DNA of 64,000 nt from Arctopsyche grandis (lineage: Eukaryota; Arthropoda; Insecta; Trichoptera; Hydropsychidae). The notes under the pieces are model-generated. The model had not been told where the DNA came from and ran no database searches. It worked only from the letters and a program-made list of their open reading frames with translations. The number at the start of each line of letters is the position of its first letter. The stretch's first letter is position 1. The DNA lies in assembly GCF_051622035.1 (NCBI RefSeq), contig NC_135358.1, positions 1,676,501-1,740,500 of the forward strand. The letters are read 5' to 3'. Positions 1 to 10,200 of this stretch are shown here, one piece after another. Made by a program: the position numbers and the translations under genes.

Positions 1-86
1 AACCCTTATTTTAAAAAAGACGTTGTATGTTTGGCGGCTACCTCGTTCCATCAATTTTCATACCCTTTCAAACATACCGGTGCGCT

Positions 87-400
87 TCAATGTACTAATA
101 TCTCGAGACTCGTTTTCTCAACTTTTTCGGTGTATATTGTCGTCGAGTTTGTTTTACTTATTTTACGGGATAAACATTAACTATTAAAATAATATGATAA
201 GAATAAATTTTTAAACGGGTTTTTAACTATTTTAAAGGTGTGTTAGTAGCTTAAAAATCTATTAATGATCACAATATGTCTCGTATATTAAAGATATTAC
301 ATACGTGTATACAAAATAATTTTTTTATACTATACAGACGAAAAGTTGAGAAAACGAGTCTCGAGATATTGCAAGTTGGTACATTAATTAATTAAATTTA
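87..400. repeat. Fold-back (MITE-like) element
   Basis: A stretch near 95-132 (ATATCTCGAGACTCG, then TTTTCTCAACTTTTTC) recurs in inverse orientation near 335-375. The two arms flank an AT-rich centre of about 200 bases. The outer edges also match as inverted AATGTAC blocks. This is the structure of a non-autonomous fold-back transposon. No clear target duplication or coding capacity is seen. Confidence 0.55.
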
Positions 401-427
401 TTTGAATCGAAAAAATAATAATATTAT

Positions 428-842
428 TTAACGACTAATCACAAACGTCTTTGACCAATCCAGCCAATTAGAAATGAATTACAGACGCTACTTCGGTTTT
501 GTATATAAGATTTATTATTAAAATACTCACCTATTACAAAATAATAAAACTCTCCCCTTTCTAGGGCTGCTCGACTTCTCAACATAATAATAATAACAAT
601 CATATATACATATAATATCGCTATTCTGTGTGTCTGAGATAACGCTTGCAGTACTATAATAGTCCTTTCGATTCGACATACATATGTATTTCACAGCTAA
701 AAAATGCCAACAAAACGTACGAATAAAATAACAAAAGAAAAATAATATAATTTAACGACCGACCAATCACAAACGTCTTTAACCAATCCAGCTAATCAGA
801 AACGAATTGCAGACGCCGTTTCGGTTTTATAGACATATATGT
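428..842. repeat. Pair of direct repeats of about 85 bases
   Basis: The segment near 430-515 (AATCACAAACGTCTTTGACC, then CAATCCAGC and a CTTCGGTTTT end) recurs at about 756-842 with modest divergence. AT-rich single-copy-looking sequence separates the copies. The cause is unknown; it could be an internal repeat of the dispersed element that follows. Confidence 0.5.
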
Positions 843-1335
843 ATAATAGACTGGTGTTGTGCCCGTTAATTTCAACGGGTGGCTTTGGAAAGGAATTGAT
901 ACACGAATTAAAATAAAGTTAAATATTATAAATAAATGTGTGTAGTGTAAGGCAATTTATAAGCGTGCTTGTATTAAAACGCTCCCCGTTCGCCCACGTC
1001 GAAACGATGAATGAATGTGTGTGTGTGTGTGTGTGTGTTTTCGTGGATATGTGTATGTGTGTTCACTCCCGCGCATCTGACGCCACCCGTTCCAAGTCAG
1101 GTGTGCTCAATATCAGGAGCACTTCCCCGCTACCCTGCGTCTCCTCGACACGATCGGCCGTCACGCCACACCCCTATGCATAAAGCATACTCCTGGTATT
1201 CTAAAATTTGTTTTTTTTTTTTAAATCCCCATTTTTGTTGGCGCATCCGCCACATACATATCCACAAACATACATCGCGTCCGTTTTTAAATATATTATT
1301 TGATATTTGTATCTCTGCACTACTGTATGTATTAT
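843..1335 (-). repeat. Dispersed repeat family A, truncated copy
   Basis: It begins GTTGTGCCCGTTAATTTCAA and continues through TTGATACACGAATTAAAATA to a block ending near CATCGCGTCCGTTTTTA. The same blocks appear in inverse order and orientation at 16036-16680 and partly at 42030-42320. A GT dinucleotide run lies at about 1016-1038. The short open frames here are low-complexity artefacts. The class is unknown; a Helitron-like element is possible but not shown. Confidence 0.5.
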
Positions 1336-1990
1336 AAAACCCATTGTGTCCATTGGCTTTGCCGCTTTTCCCAAGTATTCTTAAATAAAAAAAATTGCTA
1401 TAAGTCTACATATGTATGTATGTATATGATGTGGGTTAACCTATTGTTGCCTTCGTTTCGAGCGTGTGCCTTAAATTAATGGCTTTCATAATTTGATATT
1501 TATTGGGTTACGTGCGCGGTGCGACCTTACCATTACAGTAATTGAAATTGTCACATTTTCATGTAAAATTCCATTATTGTTGAATTAAAAATTATTTGTT
1601 ATTTTTAGTTATCTCCATCCCGGATGCTATTCTCAGATTGTTATGTTTTACATACATACATACAACTGGAACTAAATAATGTGTCGTGTTGAATTGTATT
1701 GATTTTCTTTTCATAGGCTTCTTAGTTATGACATTTCTATTTTGTCCGTACATATATGTATGACGAATAATTACTTATGTAAACTGCTTGACGAGACTGG
1801 CACGCAGACGTTTACCTATGGAAAAAAAACTTGTTTTTATGTAAACGATCTTTATTTGTCCATGCTGCAAGTACGTGAACGTTTGATGAACTCGTAAAAC
1901 TTGAAAAATCAATGTTAGAATGTGTAGAAAGGTATAACAACAGTCAATCATCAGTTTCTATGAACTCCTCAAAACTTAATCTATTCTTAC
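1336..1990. other. AT-rich stretch, no feature recognised
   Basis: Only AT-rich sequence with short TATG/CATA microsatellite-like runs is visible. No open frame or splice-consistent coding segment is apparent. Confidence 0.5.
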
Positions 1991-2905
1991 TACTTTACCT
2001 ATGTACGTAGTAAGAATAGATTAAGTTTTGTGATCATGAGAAAATTCGAACTCGAGACTATGACTGATCCGAACTCAGAATCGATCACTAATCATGTTTT
2101 CATGATCTATGTAGAAAAAAATGTGGGTGTCTGTGTATTTTGGGAATTTTTGGAACACCATTACTCATATCGAACTGAAACTTAGTATCGGTCACTGCAA
2201 TTCTTATCGATACAAAGTAAATTTTTAAGTTGACCGGAAATGGTACCTCCCCTTATACGTGTCTCTTTTTTTAGTTTTTTAATTCAATTCTCACCCAAAC
2301 CGCTTACCGAATCAGTACAGTACTTTTACTTTAGAGAATCGAGGTTTTTTATGTCTTTCTCAGCAACTTTTTGGTTTGTTAAATTGAAATTTCATATGTA
2401 GAAGTTTAAGCATAATACCAAGGTATGTATAAAATTTGGTAAGCATCCGTCAACCGGAAGTGGCAGTTTACTCTTGTTCGATTTTTCTTCTACTATTTTT
2501 TTTTTACCCTTTAAACATGTGTGCGAAAAAATTGAAGTATCTTGTATCAATGTGATGAAAATAAAAAAAAATCACTAAATTTAATAAACCGGAAGTTGGA
2601 TTTTTTCCTCTTAGAAAAGTCAAAAATGTTGTGACCTCGATTCTTTCCACACCCCTGAACGTATCAGGCTGAAAATTTATAAAAAAAATTTCGAACAAAA
2701 TCCGACAACCGGAAGTCAGATTTTGAATTTTGTCTTGTTTAAGTTTCCCTACATATGTGCTCAATTTGCATCGAAAACTCTCTCATAACCGGTATGTGTG
2801 AACGTGTATGTATGTTTAACTATCGAATTTTGTTTTGTGACCTTCTTATATTCCTCAAATACATAGATAAAGTCATGGGTTGGTCACATCTGAATTTTTT
2901 TTATT
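1991..2905 (+). repeat. Dispersed repeat family B
   Basis: A block of about 900 bases matches 17285-18478 segment by segment (CTATGTACGTAGTAA; TTGACCGGAAATGGTACC; TTTACTCTTGTTCGATTTTT; TTCCACACCCCTGAACGTAT; CTTCTTATATTCCTCAAATA). The motif CCGGAAGT or CCGGAAAT recurs every 100-300 bases. There is no coding frame. Its right edge (TGGTTGGTCACATC) is also found next to family A at 42124-42210, so A and B may be parts of one element. Confidence 0.65.
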
Positions 2906-3712
2906 TTATATTTAAAATATGACAAAATTATGAACAAAAACAGCGCGTGTGAGTTCATGCATCATACAAGAGAAACTTCCGAATTGAAAATCTCCCTCAT
3001 ACCCCACCGCTACTTCTCTTTCTATTACCATGAAACTACGAAAGCGGAAGTTGTCGAACTTTTCTAAACAACTCGATGAGTGTTTCGTAACAATGACGAC
3101 TTCCGGTATGAGTTTGCTATGAATTGCTAAACATGAAGTGTTTATTTATGTACACTGTAAAACTGGTAAAAAATGCATCGGCCCATGTGGTTATTTACAA
3201 TCAAAGATATTTTAATACTTATGTGATATAACACGTATTCTACCTATACATACTATCATTATATGAAATGTAACTACTCTACATATGTATAATATCCAAT
3301 GGAATCTGGCTATCATCAAGTGCTTTGTTTATTTACATTTAAAATGTTTATAATCTGATTTTCATATCATCAACATTTTTTGCGTACTATGTATTAACAA
3401 AGACCTATCCACCTGTACGAGTAGGAGCTTGGTGAACAAATATAGTTCAAACTTCGTTTTGTTCAGTCTAAATATTTGTTTCCAAGAAATATAGGCTATG
3501 CCAGGGGTCCACAGACTTTTTCACTGAGCAAAAAAAAGTTGTCTGTGTTTTTATTGATTTGCATTGGGATTGTATTGATCAATCGTGTCATTCCTTATCA
3601 GTTATCATTCAAATTTCTTTGAAAAATTATTCAGTAAGTTTTTTTTATTGAAAAACATCTAAATTAGTCTAAATTTCATTTGTCTTACATTATATACAAT
3701 GTACATACATAT
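2906..3712. other. AT-rich intergenic DNA, possible hAT end at about 3503
   Basis: Nothing coding is seen. CAGGGGTCCACAGACTTTTT near 3503 resembles the left terminus of hAT elements, but no matching inverted end or target duplication was found. Confidence 0.35.
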
Positions 3713-4108
3713 TGTTGCGTAGGGGTGGGTGGAGGATCCAAGTAAAAGGCCAAAGTCGTGTCACAGCATTTATTGGTGATTAAGGAGATACACACACTGG
3801 CAGTGCTCCGTCCAGAATGTCTTGATATGGTCTAAGTACCTCCTTATAAAAGACAGGTCGCTCAGGGCATCTTTGACGTCCGGTTACTTCCCCATTGTTT
3901 AGTCACGTACTCGAATGTGTAGTCCCACGCTTTGGCGTTGTCAGTTCCACGAGGATGCGACCTTAGAACTCCATGGGAATGCGACTGAGTGCCGCTATCG
4001 CCGCTAAGTGCATTCGGAGGTCTCTCATTGTTTAGCCGACTTGCACTTAAGCCTGGAGATAATCCTCGAAACCAATTATAACGGCTGCTCCTTTTAGCAT
4101 ACGCTACA
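3713..4108 (-). mobile_element. Solo LTR of an LTR retrotransposon
   Basis: A 396-base unit begins TGTTGCGTAGG and ends CGCTACA, so it carries TG...CA ends in a short inverted repeat. It is flanked by a 4-base duplication ATAT (3709-3712 and 4109-4112). On the minus strand there is a TATA-like TTTTATAAGG and, downstream, AATAAATG, the usual LTR promoter/polyadenylation order. There is no internal coding region, so it is a recombination-derived solo LTR. A related, more diverged copy lies at 36894-37265. Confidence 0.75.
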
Positions 4109-4142
4109 ATATCATACAAATACTCAAGTCTTTAAATTAATT

Positions 4143-4380
4143 AACCAGTAGACTAGTGGTTAGCATAGAATGCTTTGAGCCTAGTGGTGACGGGTTCAAA
4201 TCCCACTAGTTGTGACTCCAGGTCGATCGTTTCCTATCAGAGTTTGCCAATTTATCTGATTTTAATTGAAACAGTTCCAACAAATTGGCAACCTTACCCA
4301 TTTTCTCGCCAAACCTCGAGTTTTCACCAATCTCTAATTTCGCTGAATTGTATAAAATGCTACAAATTTAACAATTAATG
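4143..4380 (+). mobile_element. SINE, tRNA-headed
   Basis: An A-box-like ACTAGTGGTTAGCATA is followed by a B-box-like GGGTTCAAATCCCAC. The family body follows (TGTGACTCCAGGTCGATCG, TCCTATCAGAGTTTGCCAAT). The same order recurs at about ten places in the window on both strands. The tRNA-like head drives RNA polymerase III transcription in this class of element. It is not a functional tRNA gene because the acceptor stem is not completed. Confidence 0.75.
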
Positions 4381-4439
4381 TCTCTGTGGATGTTAATTTA
4401 TATATATTTAATGAATTTCTCCGAATTGTTTTAAAAAAA

Positions 4440-4720
4440 GCTGCAAATTTATAAATTTGACCACAGATATCTCTGTGGATGTTAACAACGATCGATCTAG
4501 AGTTACAAATCCAAGGTCTGGCCAGCAGAAACCAGTGGGATTTGAACCCGTGATCACTGGGTTCAAAGCATTCAAGCTAACCGATACTTTATTCTGCTGG
4601 TTAACTGGGAGGCTGCAGGCCCGCAGCCCATTTGTCTCGTATTTGGTAGTGCGCGTGCACTTTGACCGACTCGGCCAGGTCGACCCCCCTGTGGTAACTT
4701 TGTCATCGAAATGCATCGGT
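4440..4720 (-). mobile_element. SINE copy, minus strand
   Basis: On the minus strand it reads GTGATCACGGGTTCAAATCC followed by the family body (TGGCCAGACCTTGGATTTGT). Its reading frames are by-products of the repeat. Confidence 0.65.
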
Positions 4721-5440
4721 TCTTAAAGCTTTAAATGCATAAACCACCTCTTATCTATGCTTTAATATACACACAATCATATATTTTCCACGGCGAAAGT
4801 CTATCCAATTTTTCCCCAATCGAAGCAGTAAATTTTTCGCGGATAATCGAAGTTCGATTGGCGGAGACATGAAAGTGAACGTTATCTGTGTATTCGCCAG
4901 TAATTTGAGCAATGAACAAAAAACATTTACAACCTCTAGAGTGGGGCAATAAATCGCCAGGAGTGAGTATGCATGGACTTTCGTGACTCCGTTCGACATT
5001 TGCATTTCAAATTGTGCTTTTCGAATTTGACCCTTGGCGTGTGTGAAAATCTCGCGTGCCGACATTGACCTTTGCGAAGAGTTCTCCGAATGCACGATTC
5101 TATTTGCACTTGTACCTACATGGCTAAATCAGGCGAAATTTAAAAATAATCATACAACACGATTGTGACAGGATGAGAGCAAAGCACACACGTCAACGCG
5201 TTATCGGCCGGCATATTGGACGGTTGACACTTTTATCGGGCAAATGAAGAGTGCCTGTGACTAATATGTCGAACCTGATGCGGGTATTAAGGGACAAATA
5301 TGCAATAAATTTTTGTTTTCAACTATATAACATATGGCGTTTGGAATCCACATAGATACAAATGTATTTATCACGTTTCATTTGTATTTACATATGTACA
5401 TACAAACGTTGGTGAAAGATCCTATCTAGTACTGAGGCCT
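4721..5440. other. Unassigned, less AT-rich segment
   Basis: Base composition is more balanced than in the flanks, and a 114-codon minus-strand frame is open at 4751-5095. I recognise no family in either strand and no splice-consistent link to MAP3K4. It could hold promoter or 5' non-coding sequence of the downstream gene; that is speculation. Confidence 0.25.
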
Positions 5441-5795
5441 ATTGCGCACTGGCGACCGGTCGTCGTCGACTGTCAAAGTCGCTCACTGTGTGAAGATTTC
5501 CAATTGGTCGCCGCTGACACAGTGACTAGCTGGCCGTTCAGGTGATCGTCGACCTAGTGCGTAGTCACCCATCTAAGACCCGGGCCACGCCGTGCAACTT
5601 TGTTGGCTGACTAGAAAAAATATATGGAAATGTGAGCGACAAACAAGGCGTGGCAAGCCCCATCTATGGAACTGCATACATTGGTCTGGTCCGCTGGTCC
5701 CCCTCAACCAAGTCGCTCGCGAGTCGCACGGTGTGATCCGGCTCTAACACTGTATAAATTACAGTCGATGACGACCGGTCGACAATGCGCTTTTG
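5441..5795. mobile_element. MITE with long terminal inverted repeats
   Basis: GCGCACTGGCGACCGGTCG at about 5447 is mirrored by the reverse complement of GACGACCGGTCGACAATGCG near 5770-5790, giving inverted ends of roughly 30 bases. The interior is non-coding. The terminus style (GGCC...GCGCACT) resembles the PIF/Harbinger MITEs elsewhere in the window. Its right edge is interrupted by the hAT element at 5804. Confidence 0.6.
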
Positions 5796-5803
5796 GCCAT
5801 AAC

Positions 5804-6721
5804 TAGGGATTGCAATACCGGTGAATCAGCAAAATTTCGCCAACTGTGAATATCGGCAACTTTTAAAATTTACCTGTAATTACCGGAAACTAATTTATCG
5901 TCAATTAAGTACATATATAATACAAGCATATATGTAATTGCATAATATTACATTAAAAATCGATGCAAGTGTCATTTATTTATTACAGGTAAACCCCAAT
6001 GCGCCTTCCTGGCCAATTACAAACACTGCAGCATTTTTATTATACAAGTCGCTGAATTACGAGACACCGAAAACTCGCAAATTAACGAGACATCTATGAC
6101 TTTTACATTCCTACCGCATGCGCGCTTTATGTGTTCATTCGTTGTTGTTAATTTTGTACTTGGTTATGTACAGTGTGGTTTTTTTATTAGAACAGTGATG
6201 TGCGGTTGTTCTTGTGCGATATTCATGAACAACCGTCTCGTTCTCCGACGAAAGGGTCTCTTGGACTGTATTCGTCGGGGGGGTGGTGGCCTCATGTTGA
6301 GGGCTTTAAGGGTCAAATTCCGTGACCTTTAAAGCGGGCTTAGAAATTGTACATTAATCATACTTAAATAGTGGTGACATAGTAGTTAGAAAGGGCTTTA
6401 GCTAATTTAATCGGGAACCGTTTCAATAATGAAATCAGAAAAATTGGCAAACTCTGATAGGCAACGATCGACCTGGAGTCACAAATATCCAAGTCTGACT
6501 GTTTTGAATTTAGTTGTTTGGAATTTCTAACATCGCGTCTATTTTTATATATGTATGTATATAATTTATATTTTTTATGATCAAATCTAAGATAACGTCT
6601 TTAGGAAAAGTTTGAACTTGAACTTTCTTTCATTTACCGGTAAATACCGGTATACCGGTAGTAGGAAATATTATTTACCCTTTACCGGTTTATGAAATTT
6701 TACGGTAAATTGCAATCCCTA
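5804..6721. mobile_element. Non-autonomous hAT element with perfect 8-base target duplication
   Basis: The ends are TAGGGATTGCAATACCGG and, inverted, ATTGCAATCCCTA. They are flanked by GCCATAAC on both sides (5796-5803 and 6722-6729), an exact 8-base duplication typical of hAT. The body contains several ACCGGTA motifs and no transposase frame. About 530 internal bases are a later SINE insertion. Confidence 0.85.
5985..6520 (-). mobile_element. SINE nested inside the hAT element
   Basis: It begins CAGGTAAACCCCAATGCGCC (the SINE 3' side on this strand) and runs to the GTTTGCCAA/CTCTGATAGG body near 6450-6490. The order matches the full copy at 11147-11590 in inverse orientation. The hAT element resumes after it, so the SINE is younger. 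Confidence 0.65.
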
Positions 6722-6729
6722 GCCATAAC

Positions 6730-7290
6730 TCATCAAATTTCAAAAATTTTGAAGTAAAGCTTCTTTACAGGTGGTATAGTGATTGTGACGTCAGTGTCAC
6801 GAAACGTAGTATGGAACCAAAACTGATAGGGAAAAAATCTTGAATTAAATTTCATATTAGAACATGTCATTTTTATTCCATCGATAGGTGGTGGTGGTTT
6901 ACCATTGCCTCGTGAAAGGCACAAGTTAATAAGTTTAAATATGTTTTGGCAAAGTTCATATTTATCGTTTTGATTAGACGTAGACGACAAACGCACATTT
7001 GACCTAAGAAGGTCGAGTTTCGGTAGGCTTTTTTCAGCACCGATCGATCGTTCTCGCTAATAATAGACCTGTTAATAGAACGGTCTGAAATTCACCTGAA
7101 ATATTCAACACGCATGTATACAAAGATGGATCGTCTATCTAATTTTACATAAACGTGAACTTGTCTTATCCAATATTGGGTTGGTTTCCCAACATTTTAA
7201 TAAAAATCTACCTTTGACTTCGCCTACTGAAGCTCCAGCTTTCACAGTATCTCTCAACTTCATTATTTACATTATATGTAACGTTTTCAG
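6730..7290. other. Non-coding DNA upstream of the first recognised MAP3K4 exon
   Basis: No coding exon was recognised. The segment ends in a good acceptor tract (TAACGTTTTCAG at 7279-7290). The first exon of MAP3K4 should lie here or further upstream, but I could not place it. Confidence 0.35.
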
Positions 7291-10200
7291 AGATACTTCA
7301 ACGAAGAAAAAGCAGAGGACATGGGGTTTCTTAGACAATTTGCATGCCGAGTATGACCATTTGGGTACTACACCTCCGAGAACGAGAATACGCAATAAAG
7401 TGAAAAATATTAGGTATTACATTTTATGTCGTATTATACTACGTGGTCTTAGACGTAAGATATCATAATTTCCAAAAAAATACATAGAATGTCTAAATCA
7501 GGGATTCCCAACCCTGTGCCCGCTAGTTATTTGCGTTAAAATAACGAGAAAAATCATAAAAAAAGGAAAAAAACGGTTTTGAAATTAAATTTTTAAATCT
7601 TATGTACAATTAGTCAATACCATGATCCGTGTCTTTGTTTATTTTTTTGGCCCAAATACCTGTTATTTTACCCCAAAATGAGTAATTCAAGTAAAAATCA
7701 ACAAAAATTCAGCTGAAATGATTAATTATGTAAGAGTATTCAAAGCTAACTAAAGGTTTAGTGTAATAAAAATTCAAAAAGTTCTCTCGTACATAAAAAA
7801 TGGGATTGGTGAAAATAGTTTTGACCCAACATTGTTAATTACTCATCTTAGACATACATAAGACATTTCCTTATTTGTATTTTTACTTATTTTAATTTTA
7901 ATTATTACTATAAAGGTTTTTATGATTGTGTTAACAGCTGTATTATTTTTTACTTATCTTTTTTTGTTTTGTAATTTTTTATATCTTTATTTTTTGCTTT
8001 CCTTTTTGTTTTATATATTAATTTATTTTTTGTTTTCTCCCTCTCTTATTTTATTATTTTATTATGTAGGCCATTGGGGTGCATTAGGTTCTTCCTGTAA
8101 TGGTCATAACTAGTCACCGGAGCCTGAGGGGGCCGTGTATTGTTCAGAGGTTGTAAATGCATTGTTAAAGGTTTGCCGAACAATGGATAGCACTGTGACT
8201 ATCCTACCTCTAGTCATAACCGTTAATAAATAAATTATAATTCGTTAAATCTGTGATATTTTCAAAGTAACGTCTATAATTAATAGTGCACGTGTTTGAT
8301 TACTTTCACATCGTTATAATATAATAATAATATAATATTAAAAAGATTTTGAAACAATTTGAATTTAGGTTCCAGCAATTTCCTACTATAGATTCCAGCA
8401 ATTTACTACCTGTAGCTACATATTTTGTAAATCCTTTTAATAGACAAATATACATTACCGATATTGCAAAATCCATAACAAAACTTCTTTAAGAAGAAAC
8501 ATCAAAAATTGAAGACGAGATTTTGGAAATTTAAAATGACATTAAAATCTCACGGCACCAGTGAAACCTCTTGGAATATATGTAACTAACCATAAAAAAG
8601 TACATTTTTTATTTTAAAAAATGGATGTACTAGGATGAAAAGTATTGTCTTAAAAATATAATCCGGTGTTAGTTCCACATATTTGTGCAAATCTTTAGTA
8701 AGTGAAATGCAATGATCGCACTGCTTTTTTTTATTTAGAAAATAAAACAATATCTGTAAATTCAAAATAAAATACTATCAAATATGTATATATATACAAT
8801 TTTAATATTTAAACCTTTTTTTAATTCGGCTTGCGCCCGCCACCATTTTTCTCAATCTCGAATGCGCGTACACTATAAAAAGGTTGGGAGCCCCTGGTCT
8901 AAATTACAGTAAATTTCAACTTTTTTGTGTGCAACAGAGCTCAGCCCAAAAGCATTGTTTAATACTCATTTGAGTCCACTAAGTACAAATATAATATTAA
9001 AACATTCCTACATACATATACATATGTATTATAATATTTTATTTATATTTTTATTTTTTATTTTTTTTTATTAATTGAAAAATCAACAGACAGGATGTAC
9101 ATAGATATGTATAAAAAAACAAATAGTAATAAATAATATATGTATGTAACATCCGAGTCCAATAATAGATTTTTACAAAAATGAAAAAGATAAATATAAG
9201 GAAAACAAATTAAAAAGTAAAGAATAAAGGCATGACAAAATATGTAGAACATTGCATAATTAAACTATAGTATTAAAATATTGGGAAAAGGTTATAAAAT
9301 TTAAACATTATGTTTAACTGTTATGTTTAAACAGGTAAACGGATTATTCCGCAAAAGGCGATCTCACGCACGTTACTAAAATCTCGATCACGGAATATCT
9401 GGCACTCGAGTTCTTGTTCGTACAATATTTCGCATGGATAGCTTTCGATTGATGGAATTTTTAGGTGCCAGATGTTCCGTGATCGAGATTTGAGTGACGT
9501 GCGCGAGGTTTTCTTTTTGCAGAATAATCACCGAACCGTTTAAACATACATACTTTGTAAAAAATTAACTTGAATAATTCACAGATTATATTTTGTTTTG
9601 AAAACTAGTATAATAACTTGCTTAAAACCGAAAGTTTGGTCAGGATCGAATAGAGATTTACCAATGTGAATATGCTTTATACATGTGTGAAGTTTTTACC
9701 TGCATATACCTATATAATGCTACTTCAATATAAAGGTCTGACCGCACTATGCGTCTGCGACACGAACGGCAGCGTGCGGCCAAATATTGTTTGTATGAAA
9801 TTGTATGAGATATAACGCACTACGCGTCACGCGACAGAGTTGCCTTTTGTATCAACTTTGCCGTGTTGTGTCGTGCTGCAGCAGTCGACGGCCGTATAGT
9901 GCGGCCAGACCTTAAATCTCTTTTGATTAGTGAAAATGTCACCATTGTGTTGTCAAGATGATCGTTCATATTTGATTATTGCTTTAGAAATCAGGTAGTG
10001 GATGTGTTGAGTCCTGGATCACCCCGGATCAAATTCACCAGAAGAAACACCACCGATAATGTTATCAACAAAGAGGCAACTAATGAGAATCACGGTATAC
10101 ACATTGCAATTATTTTTGATATTTTATATCAACTTAATCTAACCTAGTTTTGTTTGTTAAATTACACTTTATATAACACAAAGTCATAATTTTTATTATT

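Noticed and set aside
938-1337. Two overlapping frames with CVCVCVCV
   Set aside because: Translation of a GT dinucleotide run within dispersed repeat A.
4143-4215. tRNA gene
   Set aside because: A- and B-box-like sequences are present, but no acceptor stem closes, and the sequence continues into a repeated SINE body.
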